In this document: piece by piece, positions 1 to 7,320 of the stretch
Layout: every line of letters begins with the position of its first letter
How positions within the stretch are numbered: position 1 is the stretch's first letter
Notes under the pieces: model-generated
What the model was told of the DNA's origin: nothing
Database searches by the model: none
The model's input: only the letters and a program-made list of their open reading frames with translations
NCBI GenBank assembly: GCA_902462065.1
Contig: CABQAK010000007.1
Location: forward strand, 1-61,578
Source of the DNA: an uncultured Collinsella sp.
Lineage (GTDB): Bacteria; Actinomycetota; Coriobacteriia; Coriobacteriales; Coriobacteriaceae
DNA length: 61,578 nucleotides
Reading direction: 5' to 3'
Program-made: the position numbers and the translations under genes

Positions 1-703
1 GCTCCATGGCGGCGTGCATCTCCGCTTGGCGCTCCTTCGGCATGCCCGCGAGCGAGCGCACCGCCTCGGCGCTGAGGTTGCCGCGGTCGGCCTCGGCGGC
101 CCACTCGGGCGAGAGGTCCTCGGCGATCCTGCGGGCCAGCCTCTCCTCGCGCGCGATGGTCTTGCCGGAGATCTTGCGGCCCGTCTGCCGCTCGATGATG
201 GCGGCCTTCACGTCGTCGACGCGCATGCCGGAAAGCGACGGGTCCTCGGAGCGCAGGCGCACGGCGTCGCCCCTGAGAGCCTCGGTCGCGGCGGCGCGCT
301 CGGTCACGGTGAGCGCGCGGGTGAAGTAGTTCGCGGCGTGGAGCAGCGTCACCGCCCGCTCGTCGTCGATGCCCTCGATCACGCGGCAGGGCATCCTCTC
401 GTAGGCGGGGTCGCCCTTCGCGAGCAGCGCGTAGGCGGCCTTGCGGCGGTGCCCGGAGACCATCTGCCACGAGCCGTCGCCGACCTTGCGCACGAGCGGT
501 AGGTCGGTGAGTCCGTCCTGGCGTATGGACCCGGCGAGCTCGGCTATGCCGGCCGGGTCCATGGAGTACGCGGCGTTCGCCGGGTGGTCGGCGATGTCGG
601 CCACCGCTATCTCGGACACCGGGTAGCGCCCGCGGGTGCGCGATGCGCCGTCGAGCAGCCCCGTGATGGTGAAGCCCGCGGCCACCTGGCTAGGCGAGCT
701 CAC
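1..703 (-). CDS. parB: ParB-like partition/nuclease-domain protein, partial
   Basis: This reading frame starts at GTG 703 and runs off the left edge, so only about the first 234 residues are seen. It has the ParB/Srx N-terminal pattern: an opening strand around SEIAVADIADHP (residues 30-41), then LAGSIRQDGLTDLPLV (56-71) and the signature GHRR box (84-87). A helical region with DDVKAAIIERQTGRKISGKT, likely the HTH, follows. The GTG lies inside the last codons of parA (14-base overlap), which suggests translational coupling. ParB proteins load at parS sites and stimulate ParA ATPase to segregate replicons; in integrated elements they may stabilise an excised circle. A GTG start and the missing stop codon make the gene easy to overlook. 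Confidence 0.8.
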   Translation of the reverse strand, partial: MSSPSQVAAGFTITGLLDGASRTRGRYPVSEIAVADIADHPANAAYSMDPAGIAELAGSIRQDGLTDLPLVRKVGDGSWQMVSGHRRKAAYALLAKGDPAYERMPCRVIEGIDDERAVTLLHAANYFTRALTVTERAAATEALRGDAVRLRSEDPSLSGMRVDDVKAAIIERQTGRKISGKTIAREERLARRIAEDLSPEWAAEADRGNLSAEAVRSLAGMPKERQAEMHAAME

Positions 704-1454
704 GGGACACCTCGTCTGCGAGCGCCTTGTAGTCGCGCGCGGGGCGGCTCCCCGGCTCGAAGGCCGCCACCGGCTTCCACTGCCAGCTGCCCTCGCAGAC
801 CTTGCTGCTCGCGTGTATGACCGTCTCGAACTGCTCGCCCGGGAAGAACCCGTCGAGCACGGCCGCGCCCGTGGCCTCGGCGTTGGTCATGCGGCCGGGA
901 ACGCAGGTGCGCAGTATCCTCCAGCGGGGCGTTGGCATGCGCAGGGCGTCTGAGATGGAGCGCGTCGCCTCGACGGTGAGCGCGGTGCCGCGCATCACGG
1001 TGGAGTCGAGCTTCACGGGGATGACGACCATGCCGCCCTCCGCTGCGGCGAGGTAGGCGTTGAAGGCGAGCCTGCGCATCACCGGGCTGCAGTCGATGAG
1101 GCAGACGTCGTAGGAGCCCGAGGCGTCGTCGAGGGCGAACTTGAGGCGCTGCTCGCGCAGGAGCATCTCGTTCTGGTCGACGAGGTCGATGGTCGAGGCC
1201 ACCACGTCGAGGTTCTCCGCTGCCGCATAGGCGACCTCCTCCACGGGCGCGCCGCCGTAGAGCAGCTCGACCGACGTGCGTCGCTCGGAGGCGGCGCGGT
1301 CGTAGAGGCCGAAGAAGTCGGTGGCGGACGCCTGCGGGTCGAGGTCGACGAGCAGGGTCCGAAGGCCCCGGGCGGCGAAGATCGCCGCCAGGTTCACGGC
1401 GGTCGTCGTCTTGCCGACGCCGCCCTTGTAGTTGGAAATGGCTATCGTGCGCAT
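690..1454 (-). CDS. parA: ParA/Soj-family partition ATPase
   Basis: A 254-residue ParA/MinD-superfamily ATPase. The deviant Walker A motif KGGVGKTT is at residues 10-17, the Walker A' stretch VDLDPQAS at 36-43, and a Walker B strand YDVCLIDCSP lies further on. I chose ATG 1454 because it opens on MRTIAISNYKGG, the usual ParA beginning, and has an AGAGAGGA ribosome-binding site 8 bases upstream; an upstream in-frame ATG at 1556 lies inside the promoter operators. It overlaps parB by 14 bases. ParA uses ATP-dependent nonspecific DNA binding to move ParB-parS complexes. Its promoter region carries two copies of the element's CGTAC-N6-GTACG operator, so it is probably controlled by the element's XRE repressor. 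Confidence 0.92.
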   Translation of the reverse strand: MRTIAISNYKGGVGKTTTAVNLAAIFAARGLRTLLVDLDPQASATDFFGLYDRAASERRTSVELLYGGAPVEEVAYAAAENLDVVASTIDLVDQNEMLLREQRLKFALDDASGSYDVCLIDCSPVMRRLAFNAYLAAAEGGMVVIPVKLDSTVMRGTALTVEATRSISDALRMPTPRWRILRTCVPGRMTNAEATGAAVLDGFFPGEQFETVIHASSKVCEGSWQWKPVAAFEPGSRPARDYKALADEVSRELA

Positions 1455-1536
1455 GGGTCGCGTCCTCTCTAGCGTGGGGCGCGCCTCGCCGCATCCGGTC
1501 CGGCGCGCCCCGAGTCTCGGAGCGTCGGGACAAAAC

Positions 1537-1603
1537 CGTACGGATTTGTCCGACAAGCGGAGTGTACCACGAAAACGTACGGATATGTACGCTTTCGTGG
1601 TAC
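1537..1603. promoter_or_regulatory. parA promoter operators (CGTAC-N6-GTACG)
   Basis: Two spaced sites are visible: CGTAC-GGATTT-GTCCG at 1537-1552 and CGTAC-GGATAT-GTACG at 1576-1591. The second lies at the centre of a 40-bp near-perfect palindrome (1564-1603) whose outer arms are GTACCACGAAA and TTTCGTGGTAC. A possible minus-strand -10 (TACACT, 1566-1561) follows the second site, so a bound protein would occlude the promoter. The same spaced motif recurs three times upstream of int/xis and the XRE gene. A ParB-binding role cannot be excluded. Confidence 0.6.
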
Positions 1604-1658
1604 AGGGGGCGGATTTCGGGGAAACCCGGCCCCGGGAGCCCGGGGCCGGGCGCGCCGC

Positions 1659-2030
1659 CTAGGAGAGCGGCTCCATCTCGCCGAAGCAGTTGACGTGGTG
1701 GCGCAGGAGCGCTCGGTTCTCCTTGACGACCATCATCGCCACCTCGTCGAAGCGGACCGGGGTGTCGGCGTAGTCGTCGCCGTTGCCGGCGAGCCACGCC
1801 GCCGCCAGCGCCTCGCGCAGCCCGCGCGCCCTGTGGGCCTCGGGGAAGCCGTCCGTCCCGATCCGGACCGTGGCGTCGACGAAGACCAGGGTCCCGTCCT
1901 CGTCCACCGCCACGAGGTCGATCCCGCCGATGCCCTCGGGTCCCTGCCAGGCCTCGTCGACGATCTCGTAGCCCTTGCGCTCGAGGAAGGCCTTGACCGC
2001 GCCCATCGCCTTTTCCTTCATGTCGTTCAT
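1659..2030 (-). CDS. YraN/UPF0102-like nuclease-fold protein with altered active site
   Basis: A 123-residue protein starting at ATG 2030, which has an AAGGAGC site 6-7 bases upstream; longer in-frame starts lack support. The layout matches the YraN (UPF0102) branch of the PD-(D/E)xK fold: an N-terminal helix with KAFLERKGYEIV, then GGIDLVAVDEDG, a strand VFVDATVR, and a helix HRARGLREALAAAWL. In typical members the third element reads FVEVKTR, giving the catalytic E-x-K. Here it reads D-A-T, so the lysine is replaced and nuclease activity is doubtful. It ends just upstream of the parA promoter and may be transcribed with parA. The function of YraN itself is poorly defined; a role in DNA processing of the element is only a guess. 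Confidence 0.6.
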   Translation of the reverse strand: MNDMKEKAMGAVKAFLERKGYEIVDEAWQGPEGIGGIDLVAVDEDGTLVFVDATVRIGTDGFPEAHRARGLREALAAAWLAGNGDDYADTPVRFDEVAMMVVKENRALLRHHVNCFGEMEPLS

Positions 2031-2577
2031 GTCTTGCTCCTTAGACTCTGAGGCCCGCCCCTGTGGCGTGCCTTGCGCCGCGTGAGTCGCATGCAGCGCG
2101 GGCGTGCCTGCAAGGGAGGAAGCGAAGTCGGGCATGGAAATAGAAGTCTCCCGACGGCAGTTTTTCGCGTTGTTCGCGCGCGGAGCGCATGGGGCGAAGA
2201 ACCCGAAAAAGTGTCGCGGCCCTTGCTGGCCGCCTGCCGGCGTGCGACCCTGCGCGTCCAAGGAGCGCCGGGGCGGGTATTCGGATCAAAGGGGCGCAGG
2301 CGTGCGGCATGGAATCCGGCGTGGGCGCCGAGACCCTCCGGGCATGGGATGCGGCCCATCGGCGGTTGCTGGGCTCCCGCGGGGATTGACGACGACGTCG
2401 TGGCGGGGACGGAGGCGGGTTCCCGAGTCGCGGCGCCGCGGCATGAGTCGGGACGGACGGCTTTCCCGTGCCGCTTGCGGCCGATATGCGCACGGGACCG
2501 CGGGCGGCGAGATGGTTCTCCGCATGGAACGGCTACGGTGCTGCGCGACACGTCCGTTGAGAGAAGGAGGCGAGCTG
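2031..2577. other. 547-base gap without a convincing gene
   Basis: Open frames run through this GC-rich stretch on both strands, but none combines a ribosome-binding site with recognisable protein sequence. A plus-strand frame from 2134 encodes MEIEVSRRQFFALFARG, which superficially resembles a Tat signal but leads into low-information arginine/glycine-rich sequence. It may hold the promoter of the small gene at 2578 and the leader of the minus-strand gene at 2030. Confidence 0.5.
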
Positions 2578-2982
2578 ATGTTGAGCCACGAAGAGAAGTT
2601 GGAGCGCCTCGAACTGCTCGACGCGGTGGCGGATGCCGGGAGGTTGGCGAGGGGCCTGGACCAGCTGCTCGAGTCCCTGGCGCATGCCGATCAGCTGGAC
2701 CCGCTCGACGTCGAGGGCATCCTGGCCCTGAGGTCGATAAGCGAGAGGTGCGCCGGGCGCATCGGGGACCCGCGCGCATCCCGGATGCGCAGAACGAGGT
2801 CTTTTATGCTGAGGGGGCAAGAGCCGGTTCTCAGCGCCGCCCGTCGAGAGGGAACGCTCCGCTCTCGACGGGGAAGCCGTCGCGTTGCCCGTTCCGCCTC
2901 CTCGATTCCGGCAGGCGCCCGGAATTGGGGCGCCCTTGATCAGCTTAGCCCGTTGATGGTTTCCTCGAGCTCCGCCATGTAG
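2578..2982 (+). CDS. Small hypothetical protein
   Basis: A possible 134-residue protein beginning MLSHEEKLERLELLD. The ATG at 2578 has a strong GAGAAGGAGG site 8 bases upstream, the best argument that it is real. The first 60 or so residues are leucine/glutamate-rich and predicted helical (DAGRLARGLDQLLESLAHADQLD), whereas the tail is arginine/serine-rich, looks non-coding and overlaps the end of abiEii by 43 bases on the other strand. The functional product may be shorter than the open frame. It is the only plus-strand gene candidate in the left part of the element. No family is recognised. Confidence 0.4.
   Translation: MLSHEEKLERLELLDAVADAGRLARGLDQLLESLAHADQLDPLDVEGILALRSISERCAGRIGDPRASRMRRTRSFMLRGQEPVLSAARREGTLRSRRGSRRVARSASSIPAGARNWGALDQLSPLMVSSSSAM
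2914..2934 (-). terminator. Hairpin after abiEii
   Basis: GGCGCCC and GGGCGCC pair around a 7-base loop, a few bases after the abiEii stop codon. There is no clear T-run, so this is a weak terminator call. Confidence 0.35.
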
Positions 2983-3935
2983 GCGACTATCTCATCGATG
3001 CTCGGGTAGCTGCCGAACAGCATCGGCCTCATCGAGGCGTAATCGGCCGCCAGCTCGTCGAGCCTGCCCTTTGGAGGGGCGAGCCTGAGCGTGCCGGGCC
3101 TCGCGTCGGCCAGCTTGGCCCACGGCGTGCGGTAGAACTTCTCTTTGAACCTGACGACCTGCTCGAGGAGGCCGGGCTGCGCTACGGCGCGGCCGAGCAC
3201 GAACGAGTGGCCGAGGCGGTACATGTCGTAGTAATGGCGGGAGTAGCGCCTGGGCATAGCCTTGCCCTCGGGCCTGTTGGCCTCCTGGTGCAGGATGGTG
3301 GCCTTCTCCCAGAACGTGCGCTCGGGACTCGCGGTGCGCACCGTGGTCGACAGCTCGGGCCCGAACGGAACCACGTCCGCCGCGTACGGGGTTATCGCCG
3401 CCTCCTCGGAAGGCGACCATGCCGCCATGGGCCCTATCTCCAGCTTGATGGTGTCGAGCGTGCCCGCCGACTCGTAGGAGCGCGGGTAGTCGAAGTACAC
3501 GGTCTCCTCCTCGGCCCCGCACCTGACGGATGCTTCGGTGCCGAGGGACTCGGAGAGCGTGGCCCTGAGCTTCGGGACGAAGGCGTCGGCCAGGAAGGCG
3601 TTCGTGCGCTCGATGCTGTCGGCCTTGAACCGCTCCTGCGCCGAGTTGCTGCGCGGCTCCCACGGTTCGTCCTCGCCGTAGCCCAGGAGTCGCCAATCGA
3701 GTATGAGGTCGATGTCCTCCGAGAAGCGCTCGATGAGCCCGAAAGCCTTCGACAGGCTCGTGCCGCCCTTGAACACCATGGACTCGGCGAAGCCGCTTCT
3801 GTGGAAAAGGTGGTCCAAGGTGTAGCACACCCAGAAGTCCTTCTCGACGACGGCCGGCGCAAGCGCCATCCTCTGCGCGGCGGCCTCGAAGACCAGCCTG
3901 CGCTCGCCGGTCGAGGCCCTAGCGATCCTGTCCAT
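2940..3935 (-). CDS. abiEii: AbiEii-type nucleotidyltransferase toxin
   Basis: A 331-residue protein of the AbiEii/AbiGii toxin family, which use a DNA polymerase beta-like nucleotidyltransferase fold. The defining motif is present: KGGTSLSK at residues 56-63 followed by SEDIDL at 72-77, which supplies the metal-binding acidic residues. A later conserved block RTFWEKATILHQEA is also typical. The ATG at 3935 overlaps the end of abiEi by 17 bases and has a GGGAGG site. AbiE is an established type IV toxin-antitoxin system giving abortive infection against phages. The related toxin MenT adds nucleotides to tRNA acceptor stems, and the same activity is plausible but not shown here. Cargo of this kind can also stabilise the element. 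Confidence 0.9.
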   Translation of the reverse strand: MDRIARASTGERRLVFEAAAQRMALAPAVVEKDFWVCYTLDHLFHRSGFAESMVFKGGTSLSKAFGLIERFSEDIDLILDWRLLGYGEDEPWEPRSNSAQERFKADSIERTNAFLADAFVPKLRATLSESLGTEASVRCGAEEETVYFDYPRSYESAGTLDTIKLEIGPMAAWSPSEEAAITPYAADVVPFGPELSTTVRTASPERTFWEKATILHQEANRPEGKAMPRRYSRHYYDMYRLGHSFVLGRAVAQPGLLEQVVRFKEKFYRTPWAKLADARPGTLRLAPPKGRLDELAADYASMRPMLFGSYPSIDEIVAYMAELEETINGLS

Positions 3936-4536
3936 GCTTCGCCTCCCATATCTTCTTCGCGGCGTCGGCGACCCAGGAGGTGAGCCCCGCCGACTCTTCC
4001 AGGAACGCGCCGGCCTGCTCTTCCGTGAGGTTGCGCGCGAGCGTTCCGATTTCCTCGTCGCCCACGTGCTCGCGCCCGAGCGCCTTGAGGGCCTGCACGA
4101 TGGTGCAGGTGATCTGCGAGCAGTCGAGCAGGTCGCGGTTGGCGCGGTGCCGGAGCTCGATATCGTACGGCCCGTACTCGTAGCGCTTGTACGGGCCGCT
4201 GCTGACGTAGACGAGCTTTGCGGGCACCTGCGTGTCGAGGCCCAGCGCATTGAGCGCCGCGTCGCCGGACGGTGCGACGATCCACTTGTTGGCACGGGCG
4301 ACGGCGCGCACGACCTCGTCGGCGCTGGCCGGCACCTCGGTGCCCATGAGCGCGCTGCGCTCCGGCGCGTAGTAGACGCCGCGGATGGCGCGGGCGATCC
4401 CTCCTTTTGCATGCAAGCGCCCGAGCGCGTTGGCAGCGTTGCGTCGGCCTGCGACGTCGGAGAAGTCGGCGGCTGTGAAGGCCCTGCCGGCGCCGAAGCT
4501 CTCTATGCGCTTAGCGATGGCCTCTGCTTCTGTCAT
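3919..4536 (-). CDS. abiEi: AbiEi-type antitoxin and autorepressor
   Basis: A 205-residue partner of the AbiEii toxin. The N-terminal third contains a winged-helix-like stretch, FTAADFSDVAGRRNAANALGRLHAKG then IRGVYYAP, matching the DNA-binding region of AbiEi antitoxins. The remainder (KWIVAPSGDAALNALGL, KRYEYGPYDIELRHR) matches the antitoxin body. The start at 4536 follows a strong AAGGAGG site. In characterised AbiE systems the antitoxin binds inverted repeats in its own promoter. Here an 11-bp perfect inverted repeat flanks the likely -10 box directly upstream of the gene, as expected for autoregulation. Confidence 0.9.
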   Translation of the reverse strand: MTEAEAIAKRIESFGAGRAFTAADFSDVAGRRNAANALGRLHAKGGIARAIRGVYYAPERSALMGTEVPASADEVVRAVARANKWIVAPSGDAALNALGLDTQVPAKLVYVSSGPYKRYEYGPYDIELRHRANRDLLDCSQITCTIVQALKALGREHVGDEEIGTLARNLTEEQAGAFLEESAGLTSWVADAAKKIWEAKHGQDR

Positions 4537-4549
4537 AGCATTCCTCCTT

Positions 4550-4583
4550 TTTGATGAAAATAGTATATACCTTTTTCATCAAA
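4550..4583 (-). promoter_or_regulatory. abiE promoter and autoregulatory inverted repeat
   Basis: The arms TTTGATGAAAA (4550-4560) and TTTTCATCAAA (4573-4583) are perfect inverted copies separated by 12 bases. The minus-strand -10 candidate TATACT (4567-4562) lies in that spacer, immediately upstream of the AAGGAGG of abiEi. Binding of AbiEi to the arms would block the promoter. Confidence 0.7.
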
Positions 4584-4692
4584 TTACCTCTGATTGCCTT
4601 GGTTGCCCACACATCGCGCCTGCGATCCCTCGCCGCGCCGGCACGCGCGCGTGCGCCCGGAAGCGGTTGCGTTTCCCAATCGCGGCCCGGGA

Positions 4693-5073
4693 TTAGCACC
4701 GAGACATCCCGAAGAGATCGTCGCTGGGCCCCTTCTCGCGCTTTGCGCGCCTTCCGGGCGGCTGGGCCTCGCCGAGCCCGTTGAAGATCTCCATGACCAG
4801 GGCGAGCTGCCTTTGGAGGTCCGCATCGAGCTCGTCGGCGTCGCACACGGCGAGGAGCCGCTCCGCAAGGCCCTTCATGGAGTCGCGCAGCGCCCGCTGC
4901 GTCCGCGACGACGGCCTCACGATTACCTCGGTCCCGGTCAGCCTCGCCATGATGTAGTCTTGCCGGCTCATGCCGCTCCAGGCGGCCATGTTGGCGATCA
5001 GCTCGTACTCCTCCGGGGTGCAGCGGAACGCCATCGTCTTGCTGCGCTTGCGGGCGCTGTTCTCGCACGGCAT
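4693..5073 (-). CDS. MobC-like ribbon-helix-helix mobilization protein
   Basis: A 126-residue basic protein. Its N-terminal part reads KTMAFRCTPEEYELIANMAAWSGMSRQDYIMARLTG in segments typical of MobC/relaxosome accessory proteins and related ribbon-helix-helix proteins: a strand with F-R-C-T, helix EEYELIANMA, then SRQDYI. The C-terminal part is helical and ends in a charged tail. The ATG at 5073 comes one base after the integrase stop (TAG-G-ATG), so translation is probably coupled to int. MobC proteins bind oriT DNA and help the relaxase, but no relaxase is visible in this window. A general DNA-binding regulator is the alternative. Confidence 0.55.
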   Translation of the reverse strand: MPCENSARKRSKTMAFRCTPEEYELIANMAAWSGMSRQDYIMARLTGTEVIVRPSSRTQRALRDSMKGLAERLLAVCDADELDADLQRQLALVMEIFNGLGEAQPPGRRAKREKGPSDDLFGMSRC

Positions 5074-5074
5074 C

Positions 5075-6148
5075 CTATTCGCCCCTCAGCTCGGAGAGCG
5101 CGTCGGCGATCTGCGCGCGCTTGGCAGGGAAAAGGTGCGCGTAGCGGTATGTGATGTCGATCGCCTCGTGGCCCACGCGCTCGGCGATGTCGAGGGCGGA
5201 GAAGCCCATGTTGATGAGCAGGCTCACATGGCTGTGGCGAAGGTCGTGGATGCGTATCCGCTTGACGCCCGACGCCTTGCAGCCGCGGTCCATCTCGTGC
5301 ACGAGGAAGTGCTTCGTGAAGCCGAAGAGCCGCTCGTCGGGCGCCACGTCATCGCGCATCTCGATGAACTCCTCCATCTCGTCGCGGAGGAACGCCGGCA
5401 TCTTGATCGTGCGCACCGACTTGCGCGTCTTCGGCTTCGTGACCACGTCCTCGCCGTGCAGCCGCTGGTAGGACTTGTTTATGCGCAGCTCGGACGTTTC
5501 CAGCAGGAAGTCCGAGGGCGTGAGCGCCATGAGCTCGCCGCAACGTACGCCCATCCAGTAGAGCACTTCGAACGCGTAGAAGGCGAGCGGCTTGTCGGAG
5601 ATGGCCTCGGAGAAGCGGAGGTACTCGTCCTTGGTCCAGAACTGCATCTCGCCGGCCTCCTTGCTGCCCATCTTGTCCACCTTGTGGACGGGGTTCTTCT
5701 CCAGGTTGTAGTAGCGCTCGGCGTGGTTGAAGATGGCGTTGAGCTGGTTGTTGATGATCCTCAGGTAAGTGGGCTTGAAGCTGTCGCCGTCTGGCCTCGT
5801 GGACCCCGTGAGGGAGTTCTGCCACCTGACGATGTCGACGGGCCGTATGTCGCACATGCGCATGTCGCCGAAGAACGGCAGGAGCTTGCTCTGGATGATG
5901 TTCTCCTTGGTGAGCCAGGTGTGCTCGCGGACCCTCGGCCTCACCTCCGCCTCGTAGACCTTGCAGAAGTCGGCGAAGGTCATGTCCATGGCGTCGTCCT
6001 TGAGGGCCTTGAAGTTCTTCTCCCAAAGAAGCGCCTCGAGCTCGGTCTGGAACCCCTTCTTCGTCTTGTGCCGCTTGGCCCCGCGCGCGTCGCGGTAGTA
6101 GAACTGCACGTAGAAGAGACCCGTCTTCTTGTCCTTATAGGCTGGCAT
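5075..6148 (-). CDS. int: Tyrosine recombinase (integrase)
   Basis: A 357-residue site-specific tyrosine recombinase. An arm-binding-like N-terminus (GLFYVQFYYRDARG and KTKKGFQTELEA) is followed by a core-binding SAM-like domain around residues 55-155 and a catalytic domain. Catalytic residues visible are Arg202 in GVRCGEL, a lysine near KTRKS (238-243), His301 and Arg304 in HDLRHS, His327 in VGHEA and the nucleophile Tyr336 in YRYAHL. The set is complete, so the enzyme should be active. It overlaps the upstream excisionase-like gene by 14 bases and is followed one base later by the MobC-like gene. The probable substrate is the 3' end of guaA, about 1.3 kb away. Confidence 0.95.
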   Translation of the reverse strand: MPAYKDKKTGLFYVQFYYRDARGAKRHKTKKGFQTELEALLWEKNFKALKDDAMDMTFADFCKVYEAEVRPRVREHTWLTKENIIQSKLLPFFGDMRMCDIRPVDIVRWQNSLTGSTRPDGDSFKPTYLRIINNQLNAIFNHAERYYNLEKNPVHKVDKMGSKEAGEMQFWTKDEYLRFSEAISDKPLAFYAFEVLYWMGVRCGELMALTPSDFLLETSELRINKSYQRLHGEDVVTKPKTRKSVRTIKMPAFLRDEMEEFIEMRDDVAPDERLFGFTKHFLVHEMDRGCKASGVKRIRIHDLRHSHVSLLINMGFSALDIAERVGHEAIDITYRYAHLFPAKRAQIADALSELRGE

Positions 6149-6350
6149 CGTTGACCTCCGGGAAGTAGCGGGCCTCGAACAGGTCGCTGCGGACGCGCCC
6201 GCGGATCACCACGCGCCCGAGGGCCTCCTGCTCCTTGTTCATCTGCCGGATGACCTCGTAGCCGCTGCCTTTCTTGATCTTCAGGCGCTCCGCCACCTCG
6301 TCGGCGGTGAGCATGCTCGGCCTCGGCGTCTTTGCCACCGGCTGTTCCAT
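6135..6350 (-). CDS. xis: Excisionase-like helix-turn-helix protein
   Basis: A 71-residue protein with one MerR/excisionase-type winged helix: MLTADEVAERLKIKKGSGYEVIRQMNKE, then a wing VVIRGRVRSDLFEARYF. It has an ACAGGAGG ribosome-binding site and overlaps the integrase start by 14 bases, the usual arrangement for a recombination directionality factor expressed with its integrase. It is transcribed from a near-consensus promoter containing an operator. It could bias recombination toward excision; a general activator is less likely given the position. Confidence 0.8.
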   Translation of the reverse strand: MEQPVAKTPRPSMLTADEVAERLKIKKGSGYEVIRQMNKEQEALGRVVIRGRVRSDLFEARYFPEVNDASL

Positions 6351-6369
6351 CTTTGACCTCCTGTCTATC

Positions 6370-6460
6370 CGTACATCTCTGTACGCTTATATTCCCGAGA
6401 ATAACCGTACGTATATGTACTGTCAATAGAATTGCGTACAAACTCGTACGCTGATAGAAT
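6370..6460. promoter_or_regulatory. Divergent int/xis and repressor promoters with three operators
   Basis: Three CGTAC-N6-GTACG sites lie at 6370-6385, 6406-6421 (last base T instead of G) and 6435-6450. The minus-strand promoter toward xis-int reads TTGACA (6426-6421), a 17-base spacer, TATTCT (6403-6398); the middle site fills that spacer. The plus-strand promoter toward the XRE gene reads TTGCGT (6432-6437), 17 bases, TAGAAT (6455-6460); the third site covers its -35 and spacer. A protein bound here would repress both directions. Confidence 0.8.
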
Positions 6461-6489
6461 GGTCGTCGGCGAAATCTACAGGAGGGCAC

Positions 6490-6903
6490 ATGGCGACAGG
6501 CGACAACATTCGGCGGTACCGCAAGGCGAAGGGGCTGACGCAGGCCCAGCTCGCTGATGCCGTGGGGCTCACCGAGGGCGCGATCAGGCACTACGAGAGC
6601 GGCATCCGCGCGGTGAAGCCCGAATTGCTGGAGGAGATCGCGAAGGTGCTCGGGGTCTCCGAGGGCGCGCTCAAGGACTACGGAGTCGAGACGTCGCGCG
6701 ACCTCATGGCCCTGCTTCTGCAGCTGGCGGAGGGCTACGGCCTCGTGCCCAGCGAGGACGGCATGGGCCTGGCGGTCGACCCCAGGGCGCCGCATGCCCC
6801 CAAGCTCGCGCAGTCGATCAAGACCTGGGCGGAAAAGCGCGCTGAGCTCGAGCGCGGCGCAATCGACGGGGCCGCATACGCCGATTGGAAGGCCTCTTTC
6901 TGA
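6490..6903 (+). CDS. XRE-family repressor of the integrative element
   Basis: A 137-residue regulator with an N-terminal lambda-repressor-like HTH: IRRYRKAKGLTQAQLADAVGLTEGAIRHYESGIR (read in two parts, residues about 7-40), followed by a short helical C-terminal region with no protease motif, so LexA-like self-cleavage is not expected. ATG 6490 follows ACAGGAGG. It is divergent from xis-int and its promoter overlaps one of three CGTAC-N6-GTACG boxes, so it probably represses itself and the recombination genes. The same boxes at parA suggest a wider regulon. It is the best candidate for the lysogeny-type switch of this element. Confidence 0.88.
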   Translation: MATGDNIRRYRKAKGLTQAQLADAVGLTEGAIRHYESGIRAVKPELLEEIAKVLGVSEGALKDYGVETSRDLMALLLQLAEGYGLVPSEDGMGLAVDPRAPHAPKLAQSIKTWAEKRAELERGAIDGAAYADWKASF

Positions 6904-6965
6904 CATTTCCCCAGATAAATTGATGTTTACTTGCGAACGGCCTCCGATTCTCCGGGGGCTGTTCC

Positions 6966-7294
6966 ATTATTCCCGTATGAAATCTGCTCCCCAGAAGCCC
7001 TGTTCGGGGAATAATTGCATGCCCGAGTACGGCAGAGTACGCGGCGTTATTCGGCGGTATTCTGGGTTGTCGAAACTGCGGAAACCGATTTTCGCGTTTT
7101 ATTATTCCCGTTTGTTGACCTGGGCAAATGCAATCGATGAGGGCTTGAATTGAGCCTGCAGTTTCAACTTAGTTTCACCCGCTCGAAATCGGCCTTCGGG
7201 GGACCCGAATTGTGAATTATTCCCGCAGGGCCTAATTATTCCCGTACCGCCGAGTACTCCGTTGTACCGCCCAGTAGGGATAGACGGGAATAAT
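6966..7294. repeat. ATTATTCCCG boxes, probable integrase arm sites
   Basis: The AT-rich stretch between the XRE gene and guaA holds no gene. The 10-mer ATTATTCCCG occurs on the plus strand at 6966-6975, 7101-7110, 7216-7225 and 7235-7244, and on the minus strand at 7285-7294. A one-base-longer minus-strand variant lies at 7005-7015. The boxes resemble the guaA end sequence (TATTCCCACT). Clusters of short direct and inverted boxes beside an attachment core are how lambda-type integrases bind arm DNA. Confidence 0.6.
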
Positions 7295-7320
7295 TGGGTC
7301 GTTTTCCCAGGTAGAGATGC

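Noticed and set aside
2134..2577. Possible Tat-signal protein (SRRQFF motif) in the element
   Set aside because: The motif is followed by arginine/glycine-rich sequence without domain character and no ribosome-binding site; the frame is open mainly because of high GC content.
6966..7294. CRISPR array
   Set aside because: The ATTATTCCCG copies are only 10 bases long, unevenly spaced and in both orientations; no cas gene is present.
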